A DNA stretch of 64,000 bases from Cladopsammia gracilis (taxonomy: Eukaryota; Cnidaria; Anthozoa; Scleractinia; Dendrophylliidae): contig JAJGOT010000034.1 in the NCBI GenBank assembly GCA_022457155.1, positions 1,333,501 through 1,397,500 on the forward strand, given 5' to 3'. Below, in pieces: positions 42,048 through 52,400 of the stretch (position 1 is its first letter; each line of letters starts with the position of its first letter). The position numbers and the translations under genes were made by a program. The notes under the pieces were generated by a model. It ran no database searches and was not told the origin of the DNA. It saw nothing but the letters and a program-made list of their open reading frames with translations.

Positions 42048-42623
42048 ATGTCTCAGAAAAAGGAGAAGTTGCCCAAAGTTTTCAGAGAGAGAAGCAAGTT
42101 TTTGTTTAACAATGACATCTTGAGCGATGTAAAGTTCGTAGTTCAGTCATCCCAAGATGGCGACTGCAGTGACAGCAAGAGAAGCAAGATGGCGCTTCCA
42201 GCTCACAAGTTCTTGTTGTCAATCAGGAGCCCTGTGTTTTTTGCTATGTTCTGTGGTAAAATGGCTGAAACTCAAGAATACATCGATCTCCCTGACTGTG
42301 AATATGAAGGTATGTTTGAGCTTTTGCGTTTCTTGTACACGGATAAAGTTTGTTTGACCGAAAACAACGTGATGCAAGTTGGATATCTGGCTGTGAAATA
42401 CATGATTCCTCGCCTCGCCAAAGAGTGTGCAACCTTTTCAGGAAAGAATCTGGATTCATCAAATGTGCTTGGTGTCTTAAAACACGCTCAGAAGTTTTCA
42501 AACGAAGATCTGTTGTATTATTGCTGGGATTTAATTGACAAACTGACAAGGGACGTCTTGAAATCAAGTGAATTCCTGGCAATTGACGTCCAACGCACTC
42601 TTTTAATCTGTGATTACTGCTAA
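42048..42623 (+). CDS. BTB/BACK domain protein, short form
   Basis: An uninterrupted frame of 191 residues from the ATG at 42048. Residues about 15-120 form a BTB/POZ domain (FLFNNDILSDVKFVV, AHKFLLSIRSPVFFAMF, LPDCEYEGMFELLRFLY). The start of a BACK-like region follows (LAVKYMIPRLAKEC, NVLGVLKHAQKFSNEDL). The sequence resembles the N-terminal half of BTBD6/BTBD3-type proteins, which are Cullin-3 adaptors. The family normally continues past SSEFLAI for another 200-300 residues with a PHR domain; here a stop follows within about 15 residues. It could be a truncated gene copy, or exon 1 of a gene whose donor lies near 42580. The upstream leucine/isoleucine-rich codons at 42000 are not needed. 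Confidence 0.75.
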   Translation: MSQKKEKLPKVFRERSKFLFNNDILSDVKFVVQSSQDGDCSDSKRSKMALPAHKFLLSIRSPVFFAMFCGKMAETQEYIDLPDCEYEGMFELLRFLYTDKVCLTENNVMQVGYLAVKYMIPRLAKECATFSGKNLDSSNVLGVLKHAQKFSNEDLLYYCWDLIDKLTRDVLKSSEFLAIDVQRTLLICDYC

Positions 42624-42637
42624 TTAAATTATTAACT

Positions 42638-42863
42638 CAGGGGTACCCAACGACGGTTTTCGGTTAAATATCGATCTGCTAAAATTTTCGGCTACCAAAA
42701 GGGATCATTGGATAACCTCACGTAAAGTTCCCCAAGAATGACCGAACAGATATAAATTTTAAAGCGACGCAGCTTAGAATTCATTTACAGAGCTTTCAAA
42801 GCACGTCAAACAACCTTAAAGCAGTTAAAGCATTTGGGAGAAAAGTGTCGTTGGGTGCCCCTG
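42638..42863. mobile_element. MITE with CAGGGG ends and 6-bp target duplication
   Basis: 226 bp from CAGGGGTACCCAACGAC to GTCGTTGGGTGCCCCTG, flanked by TTAACT on both sides (42632-42637 and 42864-42869). It lies just after the stop of the BTB frame. Confidence 0.85.
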
Positions 42864-43174
42864 TTAACTGTCCTTGTTTCTGAACAGTTTCATTTAATAT
42901 ATCAGCAATGAGCCAAAATAGTTACCGTTCCTGTAATTTCCGTCCACGCAAGCCTTAAAAGTTTCCGTATCTTCTGAGTTTCGGGGTCAAGCTATGAAGG
43001 TCCACGAGATCCATACCGATGAAACTCTCGCCATCCATTTCAGAATCTTACAGCTGTACATACAATGATGTAAAAGAGTAATAAAGTATAAGAGGACTAC
43101 TAGAAATACGTGGTATTCTGTACGGTGCTAAACGGCCACTAAAAACAGAGAAAATAAAACTGAACAATAGTCGG

Positions 43175-43275
43175 TTACCTTTTAGCTTGTCTTTGATTTC
43201 TCCAAGTCCTTTTCCTTCAAGAAATTCCACAACCTCCTTTACTGTTGAACTGAGAGTAATTTCTGCACTCATCAT
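43175..43275 (-). CDS. Possible exon, SAM-like start (MMSAEITLSSTVKEVVEFLE)
   Basis: On the minus strand the frame encodes SAEITLSSTVKEVVEFLEGK then GLGEIKDKLKG and meets a good donor (AAAAG/GTAACC). The KEVVEFLEGKGLGEIKDKL pattern resembles the first helices of a SAM-like domain in uncharacterised cnidarian proteins. Whether the methionine is the start or the exon is internal is not clear. Its likely partner is the zinc-finger frame at 43508-43861. Confidence 0.45.
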
Positions 43276-43507
43276 GCTGCTGATTCTCTATGAACGAAGC
43301 GAAGCGAAGCGAAGCGAACTCAAAGAACAACGTGTGCGTGAGAACGAACGGTTGCTCGAAGAAAGGACGATCAACGGAAAGATATTAGATTTTTAATAGT
43401 CAAAGGTTACATTAACTGAAAACAAATGTTAATTTAACCCATAAAAAGGTACCTATTAACTTCCTTTGTTTGAAACAAAAACAAGGCATCCATGTTCTTC
43501 TTTTCGT

Positions 43508-43861
43508 CTATGGACCCCTCTCTATGCGATCTTCAATTTGATCGTAGAGTCTTTCTTCATTTAAAAGTCCATCTTCCACAACGTTCATCGGAATCTCTTT
43601 TTCCTTTTGCCTTTCTTCCCCGCCGTTAATTCCATCCGAAACTCGTATTGTTGAATGCAGGTCAAAGTCTTCATGTTGCTGTCGAAGATGTGACTGTGAC
43701 TGATATGAACGTGGTTTTCGAAACGTGCGCTGGCATCCGGGTACGTCACATTTGACAGAAAAATTAGGATCAGAAGCGCGTACCCTAATCAAATGACTTA
43801 ATATCATAGCAATAGTTAAAGAGTAAAAAGCGGGGTAAATCTGACATTTTAGATTTTCCAT
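43508..43861 (-). CDS. Possible C2H2 zinc-finger coding segment
   Basis: A 117-codon minus-strand frame beginning MENLKCQIYPAFYSLTIAMI. It includes one good C2H2-like finger (KCDVPGCQRTFRKPRSYQSQ then HLRQQH) preceded by a finger that lacks its second cysteine. The tail is acidic. The protein resembles uncharacterised anthozoan zinc-finger proteins, but the damaged first finger and lack of a clear donor at the end suggest a decayed copy. The function is unknown; such fingers usually bind nucleic acid. Confidence 0.45.
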   Translation of the reverse strand: MENLKCQIYPAFYSLTIAMILSHLIRVRASDPNFSVKCDVPGCQRTFRKPRSYQSQSHLRQQHEDFDLHSTIRVSDGINGGEERQKEKEIPMNVVEDGLLNEERLYDQIEDRIERGP

Positions 43862-44364
43862 GGTGCTTCCCTACAAGTTACTAAGAACTTTTACCGGGAA
43901 ACGGTGTGCAATCTAATCACACAGCCACGCGGACGCTTTTTTTGATAAGGTCAGTTGCGGTTTCTTTGCAAATTGGCCGGTAAGATGCTTTTAGCAATAA
44001 TGAAACCAATTTTAAAGACAAAGAAACCCTCAGGTATTCTTTTCTCCATAACCGCGGAAAGGATTTCCTTTCAAAAAGAATACCGTCGTGGTTTTTAATC
44101 AGCCCGCACCTGATCAAGGATCTGTTTGTGCCAAATTGTATTCCGAGCCACTCAATACATTCTAGGTAGTTTATTTTCTAATTTGGTATAAAAAGTTTAT
44201 GCGGAAAAAAAAAAGGTACCGCGACGCTAATAGCAAAGCAATGTATTCCCTGTGTACCCAGGCTTAATTATCTTTCTGATTGATGGCTACCTGTGTTATG
44301 TCACTTAGCACCTCAACGTCAACATTTTTGGCCAATGAGAATAGGTCGGAGTTTTGGCGGCTAA

Positions 44365-45654
44365 GGGGTGGACCATTAGAAATCCTGGGAGGGGGGTCAA
44401 AAATTTTTCAGTGTATGAATTTTTTTTTCGGCCTGAGTTTCCTGCAGGATTTTTTTTTGAGGGAGGTGCAAGCCTGCAGGTTTTTTTTTTTTTTTGAGAT
44501 CTTCTTTCTTTATAAATGCATGCAAGCCCCAAATTTTTTTATACTAATGGCCCAATCCATTTTTGGTATTAAACGCTGGAGAGTAGATTTAAGTCAGACT
44601 GTCGAACCTTTGCATAAAAAATGGGGATAAATAAGAATTGAGATGGAGTGGTCGAGCGCCGAAGGCGCGAGCCGCTAGGGGGGTGTGGGGGCATGCCCCA
44701 CCAGAAAATTTTGAAATCTTGATGCTCTGAAACTCCATTTCTAGTGTTCTGAGACAACAATTTCTGTCAAAAATGTTTGGCAAATTGATGTGGCTTCTCG
44801 TCGCTTTGCGTCTCTTTGTGTGGCTCCACATACAAGTACTCGATTTCATTTTATTTTCTTGCTGTTTCTTTAGTAGTTTATCTGGATATCAGAGTTGAGT
44901 ATACGCAATTTCGTCTTTTTGTATAGTAAGTATTATGAGAATTTGACTAAAATGACAGAATTTCATTTTCAAGCAAAATCGGGGTAATCTCGACGAAATC
45001 GGGACGGTTGGACAATCTGTAATGTATTTAAAAAATACTTGTGTGTAGTAGAGCAAGTTACATATTTCATGATGTTTACAGTGTTTTCAAATATGTACAT
45101 AAACAAGGTTTTGGTTATATTAAGATATTAGGGCCATTTATACGAGACCAAATAAGTCGCGACTTACATAAGTCGCGACTTACAGAAGACGCGAACCACT
45201 CGTATAAATGATACAAAAATGTGTTCGCATCTTATTTACGTCGCGACTTATGCAAGCCTCACTCGTATAAATGGTCTAGTTCGCGTCTTCTGTAAGTCGC
45301 GACTTATGCAAGTCGCGACTTATTTGGTCTCGTATAAATGGCCCTATTGGTACATGTACCAGATAGACCTTTGAGGCAGGTAATTTTTGACAGCATTTGA
45401 GTCAACCTGAAGTTGCTTTTTGATGAATTTTACTACCAGAGAGCATGTCATACTCTCATATGTTCCAGTTTAAAATAAATAAATAAATAAATAAATAAAT
45501 AAATATATGTATATATAGCCAGTTAGCTTGCAGGATTTTATTTTTTTATGGTCAACTGCTTGCAGGAATTTTTTTTGAGACAATTTTCCTTTGCAGGATT
45601 TTTTTTTTTTGGTAATTGTCACCCCCCCTCCCAAGATTTCTAATGGTCCGCCCC
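44365..45654. mobile_element. DNA transposon with TAA target duplication and 36-bp inverted ends
   Basis: The ends GGGGTGGACCATTAGAAATC and GATTTCTAATGGTCCGCCCC continue into a G-run/C-run, and TAA flanks both sides (44362-44364 and 45655-45657). The word TGCAGGATTTTTTTT recurs near both ends. A TWA target fits PIF/Harbinger. No transposase is seen, so it is non-autonomous. It contains a later insertion at 45131-45344 and an (AAAT)n run at 45472-45505. Confidence 0.8.
45131..45344. mobile_element. Nested MITE, GGGCCATTTATACGAGACCA ends
   Basis: 214 bp with long inverted ends: GGGCCATTTATACGAGACCA, then AAATAAGTCGCGACTTA, returned at the right. The word AAGTCGCGACTT is itself palindromic and recurs about six times. 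The flanks are TA on both sides. Confidence 0.9.
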
Positions 45655-45657
45655 TAA

Positions 45658-46892
45658 AGTTGTATCGACCAAAGACTAAACATTTTCCTTTTTAACAACC
45701 TCATCAACTATTTCAGTAAAGAGGCATCTTACATCCAAAAATACTCCTTCTTTCTCTTTATAGTAAGTGAATCTACTGTATCCAAATAACAAATAATTGT
45801 TAGTTCTTAACAGTTAAAATATTAACCTAATTGGATTAAAGGATGTGGCGAATGGTGATATTAAAATGTGAGTTTCAACATAATCATATCGGTCCATAAA
45901 GTATGTGGTGATCGGTGAATGGTGATGTTAAAATCTGAGTTTCTAACATAATCATATCGATCCAAACGACTGCTTTGGTAACAGCTATGGAAACATTTTT
46001 CCATTTTCTCATTCTCCCAATGTTCATGAATGTTACCATAAATATATGACAATCAAAAAAAATGGTTCTTATTTCTTAATTAATATATTTTACATATACA
46101 TGGTGAAGTAACAGTTTAAAATAAGTTATAAATTTTGTTCAACTAAATTTCGGTTAAAACAACTATTACAACTAGTTGTACCTTTACACAACCTATCGCT
46201 TTCGTATATTTTGACTGCCGAAAAAGGTTATTTCAACTATTTATTGCTGCAACCCATTTCAAACGTCAAAATAACTATTGATCATTGGTTATTCTAACCA
46301 ATAACAAATAGGTTATGAATTTTAACCAATTGATTATAGGTAAAAACAACCTATTTAAACTGGTTATAACCGTTTAAAATGGTTGCCTTAACTGGTTCGT
46401 TTTTACAGTGTGCAAGTCTCAATAAGGTGTCCGAACTCCTTCTGAGCTATGGAATCTAGACTCTTCCGAATGACACAATGTAAGTCGGTAAAGCTTAAAG
46501 GGACCGCGTTTTCATGATTATGGCCAGAAGCTTGCTTTATTACCTTGAAATAGGAAGAAAAAAAAAACACTCCTTGAGCGAGCCAGGATGCCGTCACTGC
46601 AAAATAGGAGATTGCAGGACATTGGTATATACATGTATAAAGTGAAAAATAAACTTGCATCTGGCGGTGTAGCAAAAATGTTTAGCCTCAAATCATCGTG
46701 TTATTCATTCCAAAACGGTGACTTCGATATACCTGGAGTAAATACCGTTAACTGTGGAAAGCACTCTTTGCGTCACTTCGGACCTGTATTATGGTAAAAG
46801 TTGAGAAAGGATACCAGAACCTCACCCAGATATCAGTAGCTTGATAGATAACAGTTGTGATAATTGCGATCTTTGTATACAATGAACACTTT
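45658..46892. other. No supported gene; possible decayed MITE at 46106-46412
   Basis: Around 46106-46412 words such as GGTTATAA and AACCTATTT recur in both orientations, consistent with an old MITE. An 84-bp stretch near 45845-45890 is repeated at 45905-45955 (AATGGTGAT, TAAAATCTGAGTTT). Open frames here have no motifs. Confidence 0.4.
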
Positions 46893-47076
46893 GTTATGGA
46901 GTGTTTTTACATGACGTCACAGCGGCCATGTTGGTGTCCCAAAACAATAGAATGGCGGCCATATTGGTGTCCCAAGCTAATCCTGTGGGGATTGAACTCT
47001 TTTCTAATGCAAACACTTTGTTTTGTTCAAATAAATTAGCATAGCTGCAGACCACGTGAGTGTAAACACTCTATAT
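46893..47076. mobile_element. MITE, GAGTGTTTTTACATGACGTC end
   Basis: GGAGTGTTTTTACATGACGT at the left faces ACCACGTGAGTGTAAACACT at the right. Inside, the segment GCGGCCATRTTGGTGTCCCA occurs twice. Confidence 0.6.
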
Positions 47077-47344
47077 ATACATATTTATACATTTTTAGCT
47101 ATTTTTTCTTCTTAAAACTAGAACATTTTACTGACATGTAGAAAGCTACTTTTATACATAGGGCTAGGATAATTTTAATTTACAATACATCATGTAGTTT
47201 AAGTATAGTGTCCACAACTAGCTCTAACAGCTAAACACTTGACACTAAGTAAGTAATAAAGTCTTCCTTACTTACTTACTTTCACCAAAAGTGATGGAAG
47301 CAATGAAAATAACGGTTGAAAAGGCCGGCAAAATTCCTCAAGCA

Positions 47345-47560
47345 TAGCATGATTTCTTGACCGCCTGTCACAAAATCAAATTTGATGAACTCAGCAATCC
47401 GCTTCCATCCTTGCAATCTAATCTCCAAGCTATCAGTTCTGTTTTGCTCTGTAGAATCTTTTTATCCAATTTAGTTGTACGTTTGGTGGCATTTGGCGAT
47501 AAAACATAGAAATACGGTAAGATAATTATTTTTTTTCCGCGGGACACCGTCTCTTTAATT
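47345..47560 (+). repeat. Interspersed repeat, copy 2
   Basis: Shares TTTCTTGACCGC, TTTAGTTGTACGTTTGGTGG and GGCATTTGGCGATA with 2480-2720 in the same order. Confidence 0.6.
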
Positions 47561-47705
47561 AAGTGAAAATTTGTATGGCTTCTAATTTTCGTCAGTCGGG
47601 AAGGACACAATACATAATGAAATGTATGTAGATCGCAATTAGTCCTTTCTCGAAGTCTTTTTTATAGCAAGGACGACGTAAAGGAGACACGAGTTATGCT
47701 CAATA

Positions 47706-48182
47706 ATGTTGACCCCGATGCTTCCAGCTGTTCAGCACTGCTTGATATCAAGACTTAGTCGCTACAATGTTATTCCACCGATTGGAGCACCGATTTACAA
47801 TTTTCAAAACCACGATGAGAAGGTTTGGGCGACTTTGCAAAATATCAAAGAGATCGAGAAATGTGTTTCACAACGAACAGCGCAAGTATCTCTGTTGGCA
47901 ATACAGTTGCATTCATCACTGAGCGAACAACCTTCGACCTTTGAAAAAACAGAGTCGAGAAAGCCGATCGAAGAGGTGAACGACAACAGCCTGAATAGTG
48001 AACGAGAAGAGGAGACGGACGAAGGGAAACAAGAGGATAATGTTTTCTCCCAGTGGCATGATCCATCGAGCTCGAGCGATTCTGAAGTGGAGTTCAGTAT
48101 TGATATCGGTTCTCAGCTTGTGCTTCGTTATTCTTCTTCTGACCCAGAAGCGTGTTCTGATGGCGAATCTTTTGGCGTGTGA
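47706..48182 (+). CDS. Unrecognised reading frame with acidic, serine-rich tail
   Basis: 158 codons from the ATG at 47706. The N-terminal half is mixed (KVWATLQNIKEIEKCVSQRT could form a helix); the C-terminal half is strongly acidic and serine-rich (SEREEETDEGKQEDN, SSSSDSEVEFSIDIGS). I do not recognise a family. The skew in composition and the length make chance less likely than for neighbouring frames, but no splice or homology support is available. An AATAAA occurs near 48948. Confidence 0.35.
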   Translation: MLTPMLPAVQHCLISRLSRYNVIPPIGAPIYNFQNHDEKVWATLQNIKEIEKCVSQRTAQVSLLAIQLHSSLSEQPSTFEKTESRKPIEEVNDNSLNSEREEETDEGKQEDNVFSQWHDPSSSSDSEVEFSIDIGSQLVLRYSSSDPEACSDGESFGV

Positions 48183-48988
48183 GGAAACTAAACACTTATT
48201 TAGCCAGAAAAGGCTTTCAGGACGGACGTTCATGAACTCAAAGGAAACGCGCAACTGTAGATATCTTAAGGGGCGCGCGCTTTGACTCGCCATCACAATT
48301 CTGTCATGACTGTGCTCCCGCTAAACCGAGGCGCTTTTTTTCGAAGCGAAAGTCAGCGGAAGAGCGGAGAGAGAAAACAGAACGCCGAGCCTGATATATT
48401 TATTTAACAAGCCGTCTGCCGCTCCCGAATTAAAAAAAATTGGCAACAACGATGTCATCGTAAAATGTAACGGCATCACAATATTTCGCCAAGCAAATTG
48501 ACGCCATTGAAGTTCAAAGACAGCGAATAATCTTTTGAGCGAATAATCAGTACCTAAAGGTCGAGCAAAGAAACCGTTTGTGACAGTTAATATGTTGTTC
48601 ATATATTTCTTTATGTATATTATTTATTTGGTTGTGAAAGTTTAAGGTAACTTAATTGTTTCATTTTTTTTTTGTGCTTAATGTCTGTCATGTAGTAGTT
48701 AATAATCCTCAGTTATAAGTAGCAAACTGCTACTAACTGTGTTGTTTTCATGTAGGTAATCAGTGACTTTGTACTATCTTTAACTAAGTTAATATTCAGT
48801 ACTTTGTAATGTTGTTACTAAACAATGAAATGCGAAAAAAGAAACCGTTCGTTGAATTAAATTCTACCTGTTCCAAGGTAGAGAGTCTTTTTCGAAACAA
48901 ATGATTTGTTTATCACATTATATTTGCTCGTCCTTCAAAGATTTATGAATAAAATCTCGAGGGGACAAATTTACAGCCGACGACAATG
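48183..48988. other. No recognised feature
   Basis: AT-rich sequence; no exon, RNA gene or repeat boundary seen. Confidence 0.4.
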
Positions 48989-49179
48989 GCCCTTATCGTA
49001 GATGAGTACGCCACGCCAACATATCAGCGGTTTCTCGCTTTCTTGACCCTATAGTCTCGTTTTGATGTTTACGAGAACCTCTGACGACGAAGAGCGTAAA
49101 CATCAAAACGAGACTATAGGGTCAAGAAAGCGAGAAACCGCTGATATGTTGGCGTGGCGTACTCATCTACGATAAGGGC
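48989..49179. repeat. Perfect 85-bp inverted repeat with 21-bp loop
   Basis: The left arm (48989-49073) starts GCCCTTATCGTAGATGAGTA and is matched base for base by the complement of the right arm (49095-49179). The loop is AGAACCTCTGACGACGAAGAG. It is probably a very young palindromic MITE. A foldback assembly artefact cannot be excluded. Confidence 0.95.
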
Positions 49180-49438
49180 TATTCACTTCCAACACTATCA
49201 CATATGATATTGGAAGTTGGAAATGTTGAGATCAATACTAATATAATACGATTCTAACTCGACTTATAAGTGGCCTTTTCTTCGTGGTTTTATGGGGGAG
49301 CTTTTAAAATAGAGCGCTAACGTGACTTGCTGTGAAAAATCGCGAACTTCTTGCCCTGTGCTGACTGTTTAAAGCTCTTGCCCAATATCAAAATAGAAAT
49401 TCTCCTTTCTTGTCCCTATACATTCCTTACAGCATCAG

Positions 49439-52400
49439 TAATAATAATAATATCAATCTTTTATTAGGAAACTCCATCACAAACTGTGGTTTTCATAGAG
49501 GTCCTAAATATAAATCATTATTACAAGATACAATTAAAATATAAAAATTTTAAAAATTTAAACTAAAATCAAGATATTAAAATATGTACAAAATACACAA
49601 AGATTAACAATTAACATAAAAAAAAAATTAATTATAGAAAGCAGAAAAAAGATGCTTCTTAAAAATTGAAAGACTTGCTGATTTTCTTATGGTTCTATCT
49701 AACTCGTTAAAATCTCTGTAACAGTGATAATGGGAACGGTGTTTTCCCCAATTAAACTTAATTCTGGGTAGCTTGGTGGTATCGTTATTCCGCGTATTGT
49801 AAGAGTGCAAATCACTCTTTTTGACAATGTTCAAGGAATGATTAAGTTGGCCATTAATACACTTGTATGCATATATACATCGATGACATTTCCTACGTTC
49901 TTGAAGATTCGGCCATCTTAAGACTGTTAATGCATCAGTAGATGATGAGTAAGGTGTTCTATCCAATATTAACTTGGCAGCTTTGTTTTGCAGAATTTGC
50001 AATTCATTCATGAGTGAAACATTGTCCTTGTCTCCCCAGACTAAATCAGCATAATCAAAAATAGGTAACACTAAGCTATTATAAAAAAGTAACCGGGCAC
50101 TATGAGGTAAATAACACTTAATCCTACGTAAAAGGCCAAGGTTCTTATTAACCTTACATGAAATATACTCAACATGGTCGGACCATGTAAACGTTGAGGA
50201 CAATATAACTCCTAAATACTTAAAACTTGTTACAGAATTTATATCAGTGTCAAAAATTGATAATAAGAAAGAGGAAACACCGAGAAGTTTCCTATTACTG
50301 CCTATGATCATTGATTTCGTCTTGGTAAGATTCAAAGTTAGCTTATTTCCATGCAACCATTGGGCAACTTGCAAGAGATCATCATTCAGTGCCTCCTCTA
50401 ACAGGTGTGGTTCCTTAGCAAAGTAGTACAGGACCGTATCATCAGCATACAAAGTCACCTCGCAATTCTTTATAGCTAGCGGAAGGTCATTAATATAAAC
50501 CAAGAAGAGAAGCGGTCCTAGAATACTCCCCTGTGGCACCCCGAAGGTCACCGGGAGAGGGTCAGACACAGCATCGCTACAAGCAGTCCGCTGTTTGCGA
50601 TGACTCAGGTAAGACTCGAACCAATTTAGGCTACTGGGCGAGACACCGAAAGCTGACAATTTAGATAGCATGATCGTATGGTCAACTGTATCGAATGCTT
50701 TAGTCAGATCTAAGAATACTGCACCGCACAGTTCTCCACTTTCCATATGCAATAGGACTTCATCTGCAAAACTGGTGAGAGCTGATGTTGTAGACAGTTT
50801 GGGACGGAAGCCAAATTGTTTGCTTGAAATGAGGTTTTCTGAATTCAAAAAGTCATAAAATTGGGAATGGACGACTTTTTCCAGAATTTTACTCATTGTT
50901 GGCAGAATAGATATTGGACGATAATTTGACGCATCTGTCCTATCTCCAGTTTTGAAAAGTGCAGCCACTTTCGAGCATTTCCATATTTCAGGAAAATTGC
51001 CAGTACGGATAGAGAGATTCAGTAACTTGGTAATCGAGGGACAAATGGAACGCGCGCCACACTTTAAAAGTCTCGCGCTGATGTTGTCCAAGCCAATAGC
51101 TTTATTTGTCTTTAGAGAAAGCAGATACTTGAGTACTGTTTTCTCATCAACTTCATATAGTGAGAAAGACTGTGATTTCTCTGCCGATCTGACTGGGAAC
51201 GTAGCAGCGGCTGAGATTTTATTTGCAAGACTTCTGCCAATGGATGAAAAATAGCAGTTAAGCACGGATGCAATTGAGGCCGGAGTGTTGTGTTCAACGC
51301 CATCGACTACGATGCATTGTGGGCTCGAGGATTTAGTTTTGCGTGAAGACACCTCATTCACCGCCTTCCAGATCTTCCCTGAATCTCCTTTTGCCTCTTG
51401 AATCAAGTCACAGTAATACTTGGATTTTGCTGCCTTGACTTCGCGATTGACCTTATTTCTTAGCTTCCTATAGCAAGCCCAGTGAAAAGCAGAATTTGTT
51501 TTCACAGCTTTACGATGATGAAAATCACGATCCTTCATTTGCTCGTTGATTTTATCATTCAACCACGGGAGCGGAACACCTCGTATTCTTCGTCTTTTTA
51601 CAGGCGCATGCAGGTCAGCTATCTCGGAGAACAATTGATTCCAAACAAACACAGCGTCGTCGATGTCCTCCTCGTTTTCAATGATATGCCATGGGACGTT
51701 ATTCAAGTCCGCTAGGAAGGTGTTTGCATCAAAGTTTTTATAAGAGCGATATTCAATTGATTTTGGTGGCGCCCTTATTACACCTACTTTTAGAACACAA
51801 TAGACGAGGTGATGATCACTCAGTGAAACAGGAACAACACCGGAATCAGTGATGCGGTGATCATTGTTCACTAAAATCACGTCAAGCAAAGTTTGACAGG
51901 TTTCCGTCACTCGGGTAGCCTCAGTAATGAGTTGCGTAAGATTGTGTGAAGATGCAATTTTTTTAAGCTCTTGTTTTTCTTTCTTTCTTGAATACGGCAA
52001 CATATTTGCATTAAGGTCGCCAAGAAGTACAAAGTCACATTTATCCAGGTTAATTTTCGTCATAGATAACTCCAAGTTTGAAATAAAATTAGCAAAGTCT
52101 AAACCGGGAGCTCTATATGAACAACAAATCAAAACTGGGCGACATTTAGTGCGCGATATCTCAATCCATAGACATTCATTGGCGGCTGAGTGAAGATCAT
52201 TCCTAACACGAAACAACAAGCCTTCCTTTACATAGATTGCTACTCCACCAAATCCTTCCTTGGCTCCACACCTATCCAGGCGAATGCAATTGAATCCTGG
52301 AATGTTAACATGAGAATCTTCATAGGAGTCATCCAGCCAAGTCTCACTGAGTGTAAGAATGTCGATCGTTCTGTTATCCAAACCCTCCAGGCGCAGCGAG

